Assembly: GCA_009711805.1 (NCBI GenBank)
Contig: VEMX01000063.1
Span: 1-47,675 of the forward strand
Length of the DNA: 47,675 bases
Direction of reading: 5' to 3'
DNA from: Balneolaceae bacterium
GTDB lineage: Bacteria > Bacteroidota > Rhodothermia > Balneolales > Balneolaceae
This document shows positions 1 to 9,280 of the stretch, one piece after another (the stretch's first letter is position 1; every line of letters starts with the position of its first letter). Below the pieces are notes generated by a model, which had not been told where the DNA came from, searched no databases, and saw nothing but the letters and a program-made list of their open reading frames with translations. A program made the translations under genes and the position numbers.

Positions 1-298
1 GGAGGAAGCAAATAGGCAGTCTCACGATCCACCAAGCGAAAATTAACAGACATTAAAGTATTTTTGGTTCATTGGAAGTTCAACCTAAACTAATAATTTA
101 ACCTCAGAAAGTCCGACAGGCTCCTAGTTAAATAAAACTGAGCTTACAAAAAGAAGATAGCATATTTGCAAAATCGGTAAAACAGAGTTTTATTGATTGG
201 TGAATAATCCGGATATCCTCTTGGGCAGGAAGAGATTATGTGGAATAATTGAGTTTTAGGTAACCAAAGAGAAAATATAAACTAAGAGGAACATTATT
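1..298. other. Non-coding leader upstream of the TonB receptor
   Basis: No convincing gene is seen here. The stretch at 199-213 (GGTGAATAATCCGGA) matches the terminal motif of the MITE-like elements at 16181-16272 and 42647-42882, so it may be the remaining end of a decayed copy. A purine-rich AAGAGGA at about 283-289 is a plausible ribosome binding site for the receptor gene starting at 299. Confidence 0.5.
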
Positions 299-3160
299 AT
301 GAATAAAAAGATATGTAGTGCAGTCACTATATTTTTTATGTTGGTGTTTTTGTCAATGAATTTTTCTAATGCACATCCCCCTTTCATTCAGGATGAAATA
401 CAAATATCAGGTATTGTTACAGATGTGGAAGGAGAGCCATTAGCCGGAGTTAATATCCGGGTAGAGGGAAAAGTGATAGGTACAGCAACAAATCCGGATG
501 GTACGTTCAGCTTAACGGTTGCACAAGATCCTCCTATAACCATCATCGTTTCAATTGTAGGTTTCAAATCAAAAAGAGTAGAAATCACAGAGTCGGTGGT
601 TGAAGATTTAGAAATTTCTCTTGAAGAGGAAACCATTGCCGGAGGTGATGTGGTTGTTTCTGCTTCCCGCGTTGAAGAGAGTATATTGAAATCACCCGTT
701 TCCATCGAGAAAATGGATGTTTTGGATATTCAAAATTCAGCTTCCCCATCTTTTTATGATGAGATATCCCATTTACAAGGAGTAGATTTTAGCACCCAGA
801 GCATGACTTTTAAGTCAATCAATACCCGGGGATTTGGTGCCAATGGCAACAACCGTTTTGTACAGCTTATTGACGGGATTGACAATCAGGCACCTGGCTT
901 AAACTTTGCTGTGGGTAACATTGTAGGTATTTCTGAGCTGGATCTCGAAAGTGTGGAATTAATTCCGGGCTCTGCTTCTGCACTATATGGGCCCAATGCA
1001 CTTAATGGGATCTTGCTCATGAATAGTAAAAGTCCATTTGACTATGAAGGTCTTTCTTTTAGTACCAAGTTTGGAATGAATCATATGGATAGCCAGGTGG
1101 AAGATGAATCGCTGTATCAATCCTACAATTTTAGATACGCAAATGCCGTAAACAACAAATTTGCCTATAAAGTGACAGCGTCTTACCTGAAAGCCCAGGA
1201 TTTTGTAGCTCAGGATTACCGCGATCAAAGCGGGATTGTAGAACGGGGTAATTATCCCCGGGGCGACCGCCGCGTGTTTGATGGAGTGAATGTATATGGT
1301 GATGGGGTGCTAAACCTTGGTGCCATAGCCGATGGTGTAATAGCCGGAGGAGGTGAAAGCGGAGGGCAAATCGAACAGCTGCGTTCACTTATTCCCGATG
1401 GACCGGAAGGGAACTTTTCAGCTCCCGGTCTCAGAGAGTCTGAATTTGTGGATAATACGACCGAGAGTTTAAAATTGGGTGCAGCTTTGCATTACAGGGT
1501 AAATGATGATTACGAACTATTGGGTCAATACAATATTGGATATGGTAGCACTGTTTACACTGCTAACGACCGTTTTGTACTCGATGATTTCAATATTTGG
1601 ACGGCTAAATTTGAGCTTCGAAACCCGAACTTCTTTCTCCGTGCATACACTACCCAGGAAGATGCCGGAGATTCTTATGCAGCTAATACTGTTGCCACAC
1701 GGGTTAACCAACAGGCATACATACTACCCTATTTCCAAACTTTTGTAGGGGCACGTACCCAGGGAGCTACTGTGGAGCAAGCTCATCAGCAGGCAGGATT
1801 AACAGCGAGTCAGAATCAACAGCAGTTTTTACCGGGGACCACAACCTTTAATAATATGGTAGATTCGCTACGAGGGCGTTCCATCGCAGATGGAGGAGCA
1901 CTTTTCCTTGATAAATCTGATTTATACCATACAGAAGGAATGTACAATTTCTCCAATTTAATAGACTCAGACGAGCTGGAATTGATTGCCGGGGCTAACT
2001 ACAGAATGTATGATCTGAACTCAGAGGGTACACTTTTTGCTTATAAAGATGAAGTCGCAAAAGAAGAATTCAATATTAACGAATGGGGGGCATATGTACA
2101 GGCTTCAAAATCATTTTTGGATGATCAGCTGAGCTTTCAGGGATCAATCCGTTACGATAAAAATGAATATTTCGAAGGGCAGCTGTCTCCTCGTATATCA
2201 ACTACTTTTACGTTGGCCGACCGCCACAATTTTAGAGCTTCGTATCAGACCGGTTTCCGAATGCCAACCACGCAGGACCAGTTTATCAACCTGGATGTAG
2301 TAAGCCGGTTGCTCATCGGTAGTAACGAGGCACTGGTTGACCGCTATCGTTTTAAAACCAACACGGTGTATACGGCCGAAAGTGTTCAGGAAGCAAGAGA
2401 GGCCGCAAATGCAGGAGATTCCCCGGCAGAAGCAAGATCAAAGCTTGAGGCGGTAGAATTCGACGAGTTTAAAACAGAAAAAATAGAAACCTATGAAGTA
2501 GGGTATAAAGCGTTTATAATTGATAAACTATTAGTGGATGTGTATTACTATTACAGTGCATACACCGACTTTATAGCTGAAATCCAGTTTGTTCAGGGAG
2601 TGCCAAATGGACTTAAAGAAGATCCCGGAGATTTTGATGCCAATAGTAATGCAGGCAAAGATCAGATTATTAATGGAGGGGTTTTAACCCAGGAATATGG
2701 TTTCGATATAAATGCTGATGGAACCGTTAATGCTCATGGGTTTGGTGTAAGCTTAGATTATACACTGCCCAAAGGATATCACCTGGCAGGTAACGTTTCC
2801 TTTAATGAACTGATAGATCAGGATGATTTGATAGATCAGGGCTTTAGAGCAAGTTATAATACGCCTGAATGGAGATATAACATACGATTTGAAAATCGGG
2901 AGGTAATAGATAATCTGGGCTTCAATTTCACCTATCGCTGGCAAGATGCTTTCTTTTGGGAGTCATCGTTTGGCGCAGCTGTTGTGCCAGCCTATGGAAC
3001 ATTGGATGCCCAGTTCAGCTACAAGCTCCCCGCTTATAATACCATCCTGAAGTTTGGTGGAAGTAATGTGCTTAATGAGCGATATACAACCTCATTCGGT
3101 AACCCCAAAATGGGCGCTATCTATTACTTCTCTATCACATTTGACGAATTCCTGAACTAA
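299..3160 (+). CDS. TonB-dependent outer-membrane receptor with N-terminal carboxypeptidase-regulatory-like domain
   Basis: Predicted outer-membrane active transporter of 953 residues. A Sec signal peptide covers about residues 1-25 and ends near NFSNA. Residues about 35-110 form a carboxypeptidase-regulatory-like beta-sandwich (ISGIVTDVEGEPLAGVNI, then a DGTFSL turn), typical of Bacteroidota/Balneolota receptors. A TonB plug domain follows at about 125-250 (INTRGFG, LIDGIDNQ, ESVELIPGSASALYGPNALNG). The rest is a beta-barrel ending in an aromatic-rich strand (YYFSITFDEFLN). The ligand cannot be read from sequence. A lipoprotein esterase gene follows after 22 bp and a terminator closes the pair, so the two are probably co-transcribed. 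Length and domain order are normal for the family, and the start is supported by the signal peptide. Confidence 0.93.
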   Translation: MNKKICSAVTIFFMLVFLSMNFSNAHPPFIQDEIQISGIVTDVEGEPLAGVNIRVEGKVIGTATNPDGTFSLTVAQDPPITIIVSIVGFKSKRVEITESVVEDLEISLEEETIAGGDVVVSASRVEESILKSPVSIEKMDVLDIQNSASPSFYDEISHLQGVDFSTQSMTFKSINTRGFGANGNNRFVQLIDGIDNQAPGLNFAVGNIVGISELDLESVELIPGSASALYGPNALNGILLMNSKSPFDYEGLSFSTKFGMNHMDSQVEDESLYQSYNFRYANAVNNKFAYKVTASYLKAQDFVAQDYRDQSGIVERGNYPRGDRRVFDGVNVYGDGVLNLGAIADGVIAGGGESGGQIEQLRSLIPDGPEGNFSAPGLRESEFVDNTTESLKLGAALHYRVNDDYELLGQYNIGYGSTVYTANDRFVLDDFNIWTAKFELRNPNFFLRAYTTQEDAGDSYAANTVATRVNQQAYILPYFQTFVGARTQGATVEQAHQQAGLTASQNQQQFLPGTTTFNNMVDSLRGRSIADGGALFLDKSDLYHTEGMYNFSNLIDSDELELIAGANYRMYDLNSEGTLFAYKDEVAKEEFNINEWGAYVQASKSFLDDQLSFQGSIRYDKNEYFEGQLSPRISTTFTLADRHNFRASYQTGFRMPTTQDQFINLDVVSRLLIGSNEALVDRYRFKTNTVYTAESVQEAREAANAGDSPAEARSKLEAVEFDEFKTEKIETYEVGYKAFIIDKLLVDVYYYYSAYTDFIAEIQFVQGVPNGLKEDPGDFDANSNAGKDQIINGGVLTQEYGFDINADGTVNAHGFGVSLDYTLPKGYHLAGNVSFNELIDQDDLIDQGFRASYNTPEWRYNIRFENREVIDNLGFNFTYRWQDAFFWESSFGAAVVPAYGTLDAQFSYKLPAYNTILKFGGSNVLNERYTTSFGNPKMGAIYYFSITFDEFLN

Positions 3161-3182
3161 TATCCAAAAGAGCTTATTTATT

Positions 3183-4721
3183 ATGAAACGTATAAATCAT
3201 TTATTCATACTACTTTTTGCACTGGCTTTTACAGTATTCTCTTGTGATGGTCAGGAACAATCATTGATTGACGATCGGCTGGCTAATAATCCCCTTCCGG
3301 GAGATAACACAGAAAATTATCACGCAGGTGATGCAGATTTTTCAAACTTTGTAACCATTGGCAATTCCCTTACTGCCGGATATATGGACGGGGCATTATA
3401 CAATGCCGGTCAACAAAATTCGCTGGGTGCCATGCTGGCAAGTCAATTGGAAGTTGTTGGAGCCCCCGAAGCATTTAACCAGCCAGATATAAATTCTGAG
3501 CATGGATTTAACACCGCTGTTGAGCAATCTCAGGGTGGACCTATTCTCGGAAGATTTAAACTGGATACCAGTATTCCTGGTCCCTCACCTATAGTAGGGG
3601 GAGATCCTATTTCAGCTTATAACGGAAATACCCCTGATCTTGACAATTTTGGAGTGCCCGGTATACTGCTGGGACAGTTATTAACCCCGGCTACAGGAGG
3701 ACCGCAATCTTCCCAAAACCCAGCCTATAATCCATTTTATGCACGTTTTGCAAGTAACCCAAGCCCGGATGGTGCAAATGGTTCTACCATCCTGCAAGAT
3801 GCTCTTTCAGCCCAGCCTACATTCTTTACGCTGTGGATTGGAAGTAATGATGTCTTGGGATATGCCGCCGGTGGAGCATCTAACGAATCCCTGCTCACAT
3901 CCCCTGGAGATTTTGATTTTCAGTTTAATGCAACTATAAATGCACTCATGTCTTCATTTCAGGCAAAAGGAGTGGTTATAACGATCCCTCCAATATTGGG
4001 GACACCATTCTTCCAGGCTATACCATATAACGCCATTCCCTTAACAGAACAAAGCCAGGTTGATGCCCTGAATGCAGCTTATGCCGATTATAACAATGGA
4101 GTGAACCAGGCTAAACTGGGCGGTGCCATTACGGAAGAAGAAGCTCAGCGTCGCCAAATTTCTTTTGCCCTGGGGGCCAATGCATTTGTGATGGAAGATG
4201 AAACCCTGACTGACCTTTCTGCTTTTGGATTGCCTAATCTGCGACAGACAGAATCTTCCGATATTATTGTTTTCTCGGCTGCCACTGCTTTTGCGAATGG
4301 AGTGGGAACACAACAGCCGGCAGAAGATCATCTGGTATTGATACCTTCCGAACAAGTAGAGATTGAAACACATCGTGCTCAGTTTAATGCATCCATAGCC
4401 AGTGCAGTTTCAGCCAATGAGACTCGGCTGGAGCTTTACGATACGAATGATCCTGGAAATATCTTTCTGGACTTAATGGATCCGGCTGCTCCCGGAACTC
4501 ATGTGGATGGGGTATTTTTAAAGCCTGATTTTTCTCCCGGAGGGATTGTCTCAACAGACGGTATTCATCCCAATCGAAGGGGATATGCATTAATTGTAAA
4601 TGATATTCTTGAAACAATTGAAGCAGGCTTTAATGCCAAATTACCAGAAGTTGATGTATTGAATCAGCCAAGTGTTCAGATTTGTGCAGGAAATTGTGCA
4701 AGTCAGGCAGGAGGCATGTAA
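3183..4721 (+). CDS. SGNH/GDSL-family esterase-like lipoprotein
   Basis: A 512-residue exported lipoprotein; the lipobox FSCDG places the lipidated Cys near residue 21. SGNH hydrolase blocks are visible. The nucleophile block is IGNSLTAG with Ser at about residue 62, the Asn block is WIGSNDV with Asn at about 222, and the Asp-His block is DGIHPNRRGY with Asp459 and His462. These support ester or acyl hydrolysis at the cell envelope; the substrate is unknown. The gene lies 22 bp after the TonB receptor, which suggests joint use of one substrate, for example release of an ester-linked group before or after uptake. That pairing is inferred. It is longer than many SGNH enzymes because of loops between the blocks. 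Confidence 0.85.
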   Translation: MKRINHLFILLFALAFTVFSCDGQEQSLIDDRLANNPLPGDNTENYHAGDADFSNFVTIGNSLTAGYMDGALYNAGQQNSLGAMLASQLEVVGAPEAFNQPDINSEHGFNTAVEQSQGGPILGRFKLDTSIPGPSPIVGGDPISAYNGNTPDLDNFGVPGILLGQLLTPATGGPQSSQNPAYNPFYARFASNPSPDGANGSTILQDALSAQPTFFTLWIGSNDVLGYAAGGASNESLLTSPGDFDFQFNATINALMSSFQAKGVVITIPPILGTPFFQAIPYNAIPLTEQSQVDALNAAYADYNNGVNQAKLGGAITEEEAQRRQISFALGANAFVMEDETLTDLSAFGLPNLRQTESSDIIVFSAATAFANGVGTQQPAEDHLVLIPSEQVEIETHRAQFNASIASAVSANETRLELYDTNDPGNIFLDLMDPAAPGTHVDGVFLKPDFSPGGIVSTDGIHPNRRGYALIVNDILETIEAGFNAKLPEVDVLNQPSVQICAGNCASQAGGM

Positions 4722-4743
4722 GTAAACAAGAAAGTGAATGAAG

Positions 4744-4771
4744 AGCCGCTCAGTATTGGGCGGCTTTTTTT
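4744..4771 (+). terminator. Intrinsic terminator after the receptor-esterase pair
   Basis: The stem AGCCGC (4744-4749) pairs with GCGGCT (4760-4765) across a 10-nt loop and runs straight into a T tract. It lies 23 bp after the stop codon of the esterase gene. Confidence 0.85.
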
Positions 4772-4986
4772 ATGTACGTATACTTTTTTAATATAGAGTA
4801 TATCTGACAGGTGGTTTAGATGTGTATTTAGAATCTGGGATAGAATAGATGCCCCCTATTACAGCTACTTAGCAGCTCTGAATTCATTGAACCATTGATT
4901 ATAGAAACTTTGTCACCAATCAATCAGCAACAAGAGGCTGGCATTATATTTGCTCAAGGATTGATGGAACGAACAAAATTATTTTA

Positions 4987-5577
4987 ATGAAAATGAGTAC
5001 AGACAAAACCCCAAAAAAAGAAACTGAAAATAGCGAGGAAATGGCCTCAAAAAACGAAGTGGCAGAAGAAACAGTATTGAAAGATCAAGAAGAGACCAAA
5101 CCAACAGAAACAAATGAAGATGAAGCCCGCATAGCTGAGCTTGAGCAGGAGCTGGCATCCTCGAAGGATTCACTTCTTAGAAAAGCAGCAGAGCTTGAGA
5201 ATGTAAGGAAAAGGGTTCGCAGAGAACGCATACAGTTGTTCGAAGAAGCCAAAGCCGGAGCATTGGAAGATTTTATGCCTATTTATGATGACTTGGTACG
5301 CTCGTTACAGGCTGCTGAAGAATCGAAAGTGGAAGACAGTTTTCTGGAAGGTGTAAAAATGGTTTCTAAGAAATTTCAAAATGTGCTTGAAAAGCATGGA
5401 GTAGAACGGATAGATGAAGCCGGGGTTCCCTTTGATGTGAATCTGCACGATGCTATGATGAAACAACCAGCATCTGATGATGAGACAGAAAGTGATATGG
5501 TACTTCAGGTACTGGAAAGCGGCTACAGAATTGGAAACAGAACAATCCGTCACGCTAAAGTGATTGTAAGCGAATAA
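4987..5577 (+). CDS. grpE: GrpE, nucleotide exchange factor of DnaK
   Basis: GrpE releases ADP from DnaK in the cytoplasmic Hsp70 cycle. The 196-residue protein has a charged, Lys/Glu-rich N-terminal tail (about 1-45), a long coiled coil (about 46-105, with RIAELEQELASSKDSLLRKA) and the C-terminal beta domain ending in the family signature with YRIGNRTIRHAKVIV. Two ATGs lie 6 nt apart (4987 and 4993) and either could start. No strong Shine-Dalgarno sequence and no CIRCE operator are visible in the 215 bp upstream, and hrcA is absent here. dnaJ starts 6 bp after the stop, so the two form an operon; dnaK is not in the window. Confidence 0.95.
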   Translation: MKMSTDKTPKKETENSEEMASKNEVAEETVLKDQEETKPTETNEDEARIAELEQELASSKDSLLRKAAELENVRKRVRRERIQLFEEAKAGALEDFMPIYDDLVRSLQAAEESKVEDSFLEGVKMVSKKFQNVLEKHGVERIDEAGVPFDVNLHDAMMKQPASDDETESDMVLQVLESGYRIGNRTIRHAKVIVSE

Positions 5578-5583
5578 GATACT

Positions 5584-6762
5584 ATGAGCACTCAAAGAGA
5601 TTATTATGAAATATTAGGCGTAAGCAAAGATGCCTCCGAATCGGAGATAAAAAAGGCCTATCGAAAGATGGCTATGGAGTATCATCCCGATAGAAATAAA
5701 GGGGATAAAAAAGCCGAGAAAAAATTCAAGGAAGCATCCGAAGCTTATGAAGTACTTAAAGATCCCCAGAAGAAGGCCCGGTACGACCAGTTTGGCCATG
5801 CAGGTGTAAATGGGCATGGCGGAGCAGGCGGTCCGGGAGTGAACTTCGATGACATGGGATTCGAAGACATCTTCAGCCGATTCAGCGATATTTTTGGAAG
5901 TGGATTTTTTGGCGAAGCCAGCTTTGGGGGCGGCGGCCGACGCGCCCGGTCCCGCCAAGAACCGGGACAGCCTGGTTCTGATATGAAAATAAGGATGCCG
6001 CTTACACTCGAAGAAATTGCTTTTGGAGCAGAAAAAAAGCTCAAAATAAAAAAGCAGATCAAATGTAAAGAATGTGATGGTACCGGTGCCGAAACAAGAT
6101 CTGACTTTGAAACTTGTTCTACATGTAATGGAATGGGGGAAGTTCGCCAGGTTTCGCGTACCATGCTTGGACAGATGGTGAATGTGCAACCATGCCCCAA
6201 ATGTCATGGTGATGGACGGATCATCAAAAACAAATGTAAAAAATGCCATGGCGAAGGCCGTGTGAAAGGCGAAGAAACGGTTAAGATCAATATTCCTTCC
6301 GGAGTGTCGAATGGAAATTATATTACACTTAGAGGACAGGGTAATGCCGGTAAAAGAGGAGGTTCAGCTGGTTCTTTAATTGTATTGATTGAAGAGAAAG
6401 AGCACGAACATTTTGAGAGAGACGGCAATAACATTTACTACAATCTCATGCTCAGCTTGCCTGAGGCTATTTTGGGAACAGAAGTAGAAGTGCCAACTCT
6501 GAAAGGAAAAGCAAAGCTTAAAATAGAGGCTGGTACCCAACCCGGTAAAATGCTAAGAATGAGAGATCGGGGAATCCAGGGTTTGAACAACACAGGCCCA
6601 GGGGATCAATTGATTCGGTTAAATGTATATATGCCCCAAAATCTCTCTGATGCAGAACGTAAGAAAATCGAATCTTTTAAAGATTCCGATAATTTTGATG
6701 TATCAAATGCCGACCGTTCCGAGAAAAGCTTCTTTTCTAAAATGAAAGATGTGTTTGGATAG
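5584..6762 (+). CDS. dnaJ: DnaJ, Hsp40 co-chaperone
   Basis: DnaJ delivers substrates to DnaK and stimulates its ATPase. The 392-residue type I protein shows the J domain (about 5-70) with the HPD motif at 34-36, then a Gly/Phe-rich linker (about 74-125). Four CxxCxGxG zinc-binding repeats follow at about 161-226 (CKECDGTG, CSTCNGMG, CPKCHGDG, CKKCHGEG), then the C-terminal substrate-binding domains. All features of a full-length DnaJ are present. It directly follows grpE with a 6-bp gap and ends before a strong terminator at 6796. Confidence 0.97.
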   Translation: MSTQRDYYEILGVSKDASESEIKKAYRKMAMEYHPDRNKGDKKAEKKFKEASEAYEVLKDPQKKARYDQFGHAGVNGHGGAGGPGVNFDDMGFEDIFSRFSDIFGSGFFGEASFGGGGRRARSRQEPGQPGSDMKIRMPLTLEEIAFGAEKKLKIKKQIKCKECDGTGAETRSDFETCSTCNGMGEVRQVSRTMLGQMVNVQPCPKCHGDGRIIKNKCKKCHGEGRVKGEETVKINIPSGVSNGNYITLRGQGNAGKRGGSAGSLIVLIEEKEHEHFERDGNNIYYNLMLSLPEAILGTEVEVPTLKGKAKLKIEAGTQPGKMLRMRDRGIQGLNNTGPGDQLIRLNVYMPQNLSDAERKKIESFKDSDNFDVSNADRSEKSFFSKMKDVFG

Positions 6763-6795
6763 GTTCGGTCTTATCAAAATTGGTTGAAAATAGTA

Positions 6796-6820
6796 AGGGC
6801 GCATTCAATGCGCCCTTTTT
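6796..6820 (+). terminator. Intrinsic terminator after dnaJ
   Basis: The near-perfect inverted repeat AGGGCGCATT / AATGCGCCCT (6796-6816) is followed by a T run. It sits between the convergent dnaJ and YbjQ-family genes. Confidence 0.85.
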
Positions 6821-6837
6821 ATATATGATCAACATAC

Positions 6838-7158
6838 TTATTCAGCAATAACCGCTGTGCCGCTAACCGAAACCATCAACATACTACCGTTGGCTCCAAT
6901 GGTTTCGTAATCAATATCAATGCCTATAATGGCTGAAGCTCCTACACTTTGCGCCTTGTGTTCCATTTCTTCAAAGGCAATTTGACGTGCTTGTTGCAAC
7001 TCTTTTTCATAAGCACCTGAACGACCTCCTACAATGTCGCGAATACCGGCAAAGAAGTCACGGAAGATGTTGGCTCCCAAAATAGCCTCGCCGGTAACAA
7101 TACCTGCATATTGTTTTACTTCCCGGCCTTCAATATGATTGGTTGTACTCATTAACAT
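6838..7158 (-). CDS. YbjQ/UPF0145 family heavy-metal-binding-domain protein
   Basis: A small cytosolic protein of 106 residues that matches the YbjQ/UPF0145 family along its whole length. It has the start [20 protein letters not shown], the conserved [17 protein letters not shown] segment and the C-terminal [16 protein letters not shown]. Members form pentameric rings in solved structures and have no firmly established function. GGAG lies 7 nt before the first ATG, which supports 7158 as the start rather than the ATG two codons later. It is monocistronic and convergent with dnaJ. Confidence 0.88.
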   Translation of the reverse strand: MLMSTTNHIEGREVKQYAGIVTGEAILGANIFRDFFAGIRDIVGGRSGAYEKELQQARQIAFEEMEHKAQSVGASAIIGIDIDYETIGANGSMLMVSVSGTAVIAE

Positions 7159-7468
7159 TCTAATACTCCACTTTTTGGTTAAGATTTTTTTTGTCTACGA
7201 GACAATCGAATTTTGTTACCATTATATCATATTCATAGCAGAAAAACTTTCTTATATATAATGTGCTAAAGAGCTTAGGTGAGACGATGGGGGTGGGATT
7301 GTATGCCCCAGAGGTCTCCATGGGGAAGAGGCTCAAATAAACAATATGGCCAGCATGTGAAAAGTGAATAGTTTAATTAGGAATGTGTTCAGTAATAATT
7401 TTTCATTTTTCACCGCTGCCTTTTCACTTCAATAACTCAATCCCTAATCCCCCACGGATGCTGGAACT
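7159..7468. other. Non-coding gap with a dispersed repeat
   Basis: No gene is seen. The right part holds one copy of the long dispersed intergenic repeat (7329-7447), and the terminator of the RRM gene follows immediately. Confidence 0.6.
7329..7447 (-). repeat. Dispersed intergenic repeat, copy 1
   Basis: The reverse complement of this stretch closely matches 44122-44244. Both share the order TATTGAAGTGAAAAGGCAG, then GAAAAATTATTACTGAACACA, ATTCCTAATT, TTCACTTTTCAC and GCTGGCCAT. Related but rearranged sequence is found at 11814-11960 and a partial copy at 47490-47537. No ORF is carried. Confidence 0.8.
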
Positions 7469-7500
7469 AAAAAAAGCCCTCCCGGTTAAGGAAAGGCTTT
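7469..7500 (-). terminator. Intrinsic terminator of the RRM protein gene
   Basis: Read on the minus strand, AAAGCC pairs with GGCTTT around a short loop that also contains a small inner stem, followed by a run of seven T. It lies just beyond the stop of the RRM gene at 7518. Confidence 0.75.
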
Positions 7501-7517
7501 ACAAAAAAACGGAGGTA

Positions 7518-7769
7518 TTAATTGTCGTTGCGGGGACGAGCCTCATTTACTTTTACTGAGCGGCCATCTATTTCGGATCCGTTCAGGTTTTCGATAGCAG
7601 CCTCAGCCTCAGCAGTGTTGTCCATTTCAACAAAACCAAATCCTTTGGAACGACCTGACTGCCTGTCGGTTATTATTTTACAGGAACTAACTTCTCCAAA
7701 TGCTTCAAATACTTCTTTTAATTGATCGTCGGAAACATCATAGCTGAGATTTCCTACATAAATGTTCAT
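7518..7769 (-). CDS. Small RRM-type RNA-binding protein
   Basis: An 83-residue protein made of a single RNA recognition motif. RNP-2 (IYVGNLSY) lies at the N-terminus and RNP-1 (KGFGFVEM) at about residues 42-49, the two strands that stack on RNA. A short basic tail follows (EARPRNDN). Such stand-alone bacterial RRM proteins occur in cyanobacteria and Bacteroidota and are often induced by cold; the RNA targets here are unknown. It has its own terminator, and the 260-bp divergent gap upstream leaves room for a promoter and a 5' UTR. Confidence 0.93.
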   Translation of the reverse strand: MNIYVGNLSYDVSDDQLKEVFEAFGEVSSCKIITDRQSGRSKGFGFVEMDNTAEAEAAIENLNGSEIDGRSVKVNEARPRNDN

Positions 7770-8029
7770 AATATTCTTATCTATTTTAAAATTAAATCCA
7801 GATTAAGCAGTTACAAACACTACAACATTAAATCCGGTTTGTATTTTTTTCATTCAGTATAAATACAGCTTAAAAGTAAGCTATTTTGCTCCTTATAAAA
7901 AGAAATCCCGAAGATTATTTTGAGAGGTTTATTTGGGGGACTTAGAGTTCTTGCATATGACGGATTAATTCAACTAATTATTTAAAAAGTTGGACCATTT
8001 CGGTTTGATACTCCTTAAAAGGGTAAATT

Positions 8030-8710
8030 ATGACTGACTCTAACACTGTATACTCTGCCAATAGAACAGCCAGACTTGCCGGGGTGCTATATCTTGTCTT
8101 ATTTCCCCTGAGTATCTTCAGCTTCGTTATAGTTCCTGCCATGTTACTGGAGCCTGAAAACGCCTCTGTCACAGCACGGAAAATAATGGATAATGAAATG
8201 CTATTTCGCAGTGGCATAATCAGCCACTTGTTGAGCCAGATTATGGTGGTTTTTCTGGCATCAACACTTTACCGCCTGTTCAAAGCAGTAAGCAAAGATT
8301 ATGCACTGCTTATGTTAGTACTGGCGCTGTTGGGACCTCCCATATCTTTCTTGAATGAAGTCCATAATCTTGCTGTGATACAATTGCTAAGCGGGCCAGA
8401 ATTCGGAGTGTTTACTCCAGTTCAGCTTCAGGCTCAGGTAATGTTATACCTGGATATGAGCCGGCAGGGGATTTATATAGCTCAGATCTTTTGGGGGTTA
8501 TGGCTATTGCCATTGGGAGTACTAATTTATCGTTCTGTATTCTTACCCCGGTGGCTCAGCATTCCGGTAGTTATCGCAGGTCTTGCATATCTGTTTGACT
8601 CTTTCATGCAACTACTATTTCCAGGTTTTATTCTGATTAGCCAGTTTACCTTTGCTGCAGAATTGTTTCTGCCTTTGTGGTTGTTGATAAAAGGAGTAGA
8701 AACGAAATAA
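8030..8710 (+). CDS. DUF4386-like integral membrane protein
   Basis: A 226-residue hydrophobic protein with about six predicted membrane segments (about 17-40, 62-84, 90-112, 143-165, 172-190, 200-222). The opening (NRTARLAGVLYLVLFP) and the pattern of helices match DUF4386 family proteins, which have no known function. A purine-rich stretch ending AAAAGGG lies just before the ATG. It is monocistronic, convergent with purE, with no informative neighbours. Confidence 0.75.
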   Translation: MTDSNTVYSANRTARLAGVLYLVLFPLSIFSFVIVPAMLLEPENASVTARKIMDNEMLFRSGIISHLLSQIMVVFLASTLYRLFKAVSKDYALLMLVLALLGPPISFLNEVHNLAVIQLLSGPEFGVFTPVQLQAQVMLYLDMSRQGIYIAQIFWGLWLLPLGVLIYRSVFLPRWLSIPVVIAGLAYLFDSFMQLLFPGFILISQFTFAAELFLPLWLLIKGVETK

Positions 8711-8733
8711 GTGAAAAGAACCAGGTCAATAAG

Positions 8734-9219
8734 TTATATTAAGTTCTCAGTTTTTTTTAACGATTCCTCAGCCATCTCTTCGTGGTAATTTTTGAGCTTG
8801 TCAGCCACAGAAGCATCATTCATACCAATCATACGTGCTGCAAGCAGTCCGGCATTTTTTGCTTTCCCAATAGCTACTGTAGCTACGGGAATACCGTTGG
8901 GCATCTGAACAATAGAATAGAGGCTGTCAACTCCGCCAAGGGCCGTTGTTTTAACAGGTACTCCAATAACGGGGAGGGTAGTATGGCTGGCCAGCATGCC
9001 GGGAAGATGAGCCGCTCCTCCAGCTCCGGCTATAATAGCTTTAAGACCTTTTTCGCGAGCTGTTTTTCCATATTCGGCCATTAAATCCGGGGTACGGTGT
9101 GCCGAGACTACCTTTTTTTCGTAGGGAATACTCAAGTAATCCAGTATATCAGCGGCTTGTTTCATGGTGGGCCAGTCGCTGTCGCTACCCATAACTAAAC
9201 CGATTATTGGTTTGCTCAT
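8734..9219 (-). CDS. purE: PurE, N5-carboxyaminoimidazole ribonucleotide mutase
   Basis: PurE converts N5-CAIR to CAIR in de novo purine synthesis. The protein of about 161 residues starts at the ATG giving [20 protein letters not shown] and contains the class I PurE signatures SAHRTPD and [24 protein letters not shown] (the latter at about residues 65-90). The frame stays open upstream to 9303, but that part is translated from an interspersed repeat and is not expected to be coding. It is read after purK with a 104-bp gap, so the two steps AIR to N5-CAIR to CAIR are encoded together. Confidence 0.95.
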   Translation of the reverse strand: MSKPIIGLVMGSDSDWPTMKQAADILDYLSIPYEKKVVSAHRTPDLMAEYGKTAREKGLKAIIAGAGGAAHLPGMLASHTTLPVIGVPVKTTALGGVDSLYSIVQMPNGIPVATVAIGKAKNAGLLAARMIGMNDASVADKLKNYHEEMAEESLKKTENLI

Positions 9220-9247
9220 TATTCTTATAGTCTTTTTAAGGTTGTGG

Positions 9248-9280
9248 TAAAGATGCTGAAACAAGTTCAACATGACAAGA
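9248..9280. repeat. Interspersed GATGCTGAAACAAGTTCA-type repeat in the purK-purE gap
   Basis: AGATGCTGAAACAAGTTCAACATGAC resembles a short interspersed sequence that I recall from many Bacteroidota and other genomes. Read through, it gives the spurious peptide [11 protein letters not shown] in front of PurE. Only one copy is seen in this window, so the assignment rests on recall and not on a local second copy. Confidence 0.5.

Noticed and set aside
4909-4952. Bacteroidota-type promoter (TTTG and TATATTTG) before grpE
   Set aside because: TATATTTG at 4945-4952 fits TAnnTTTG, but the nearest TTTG is 32 bp upstream, too far for the usual spacing.
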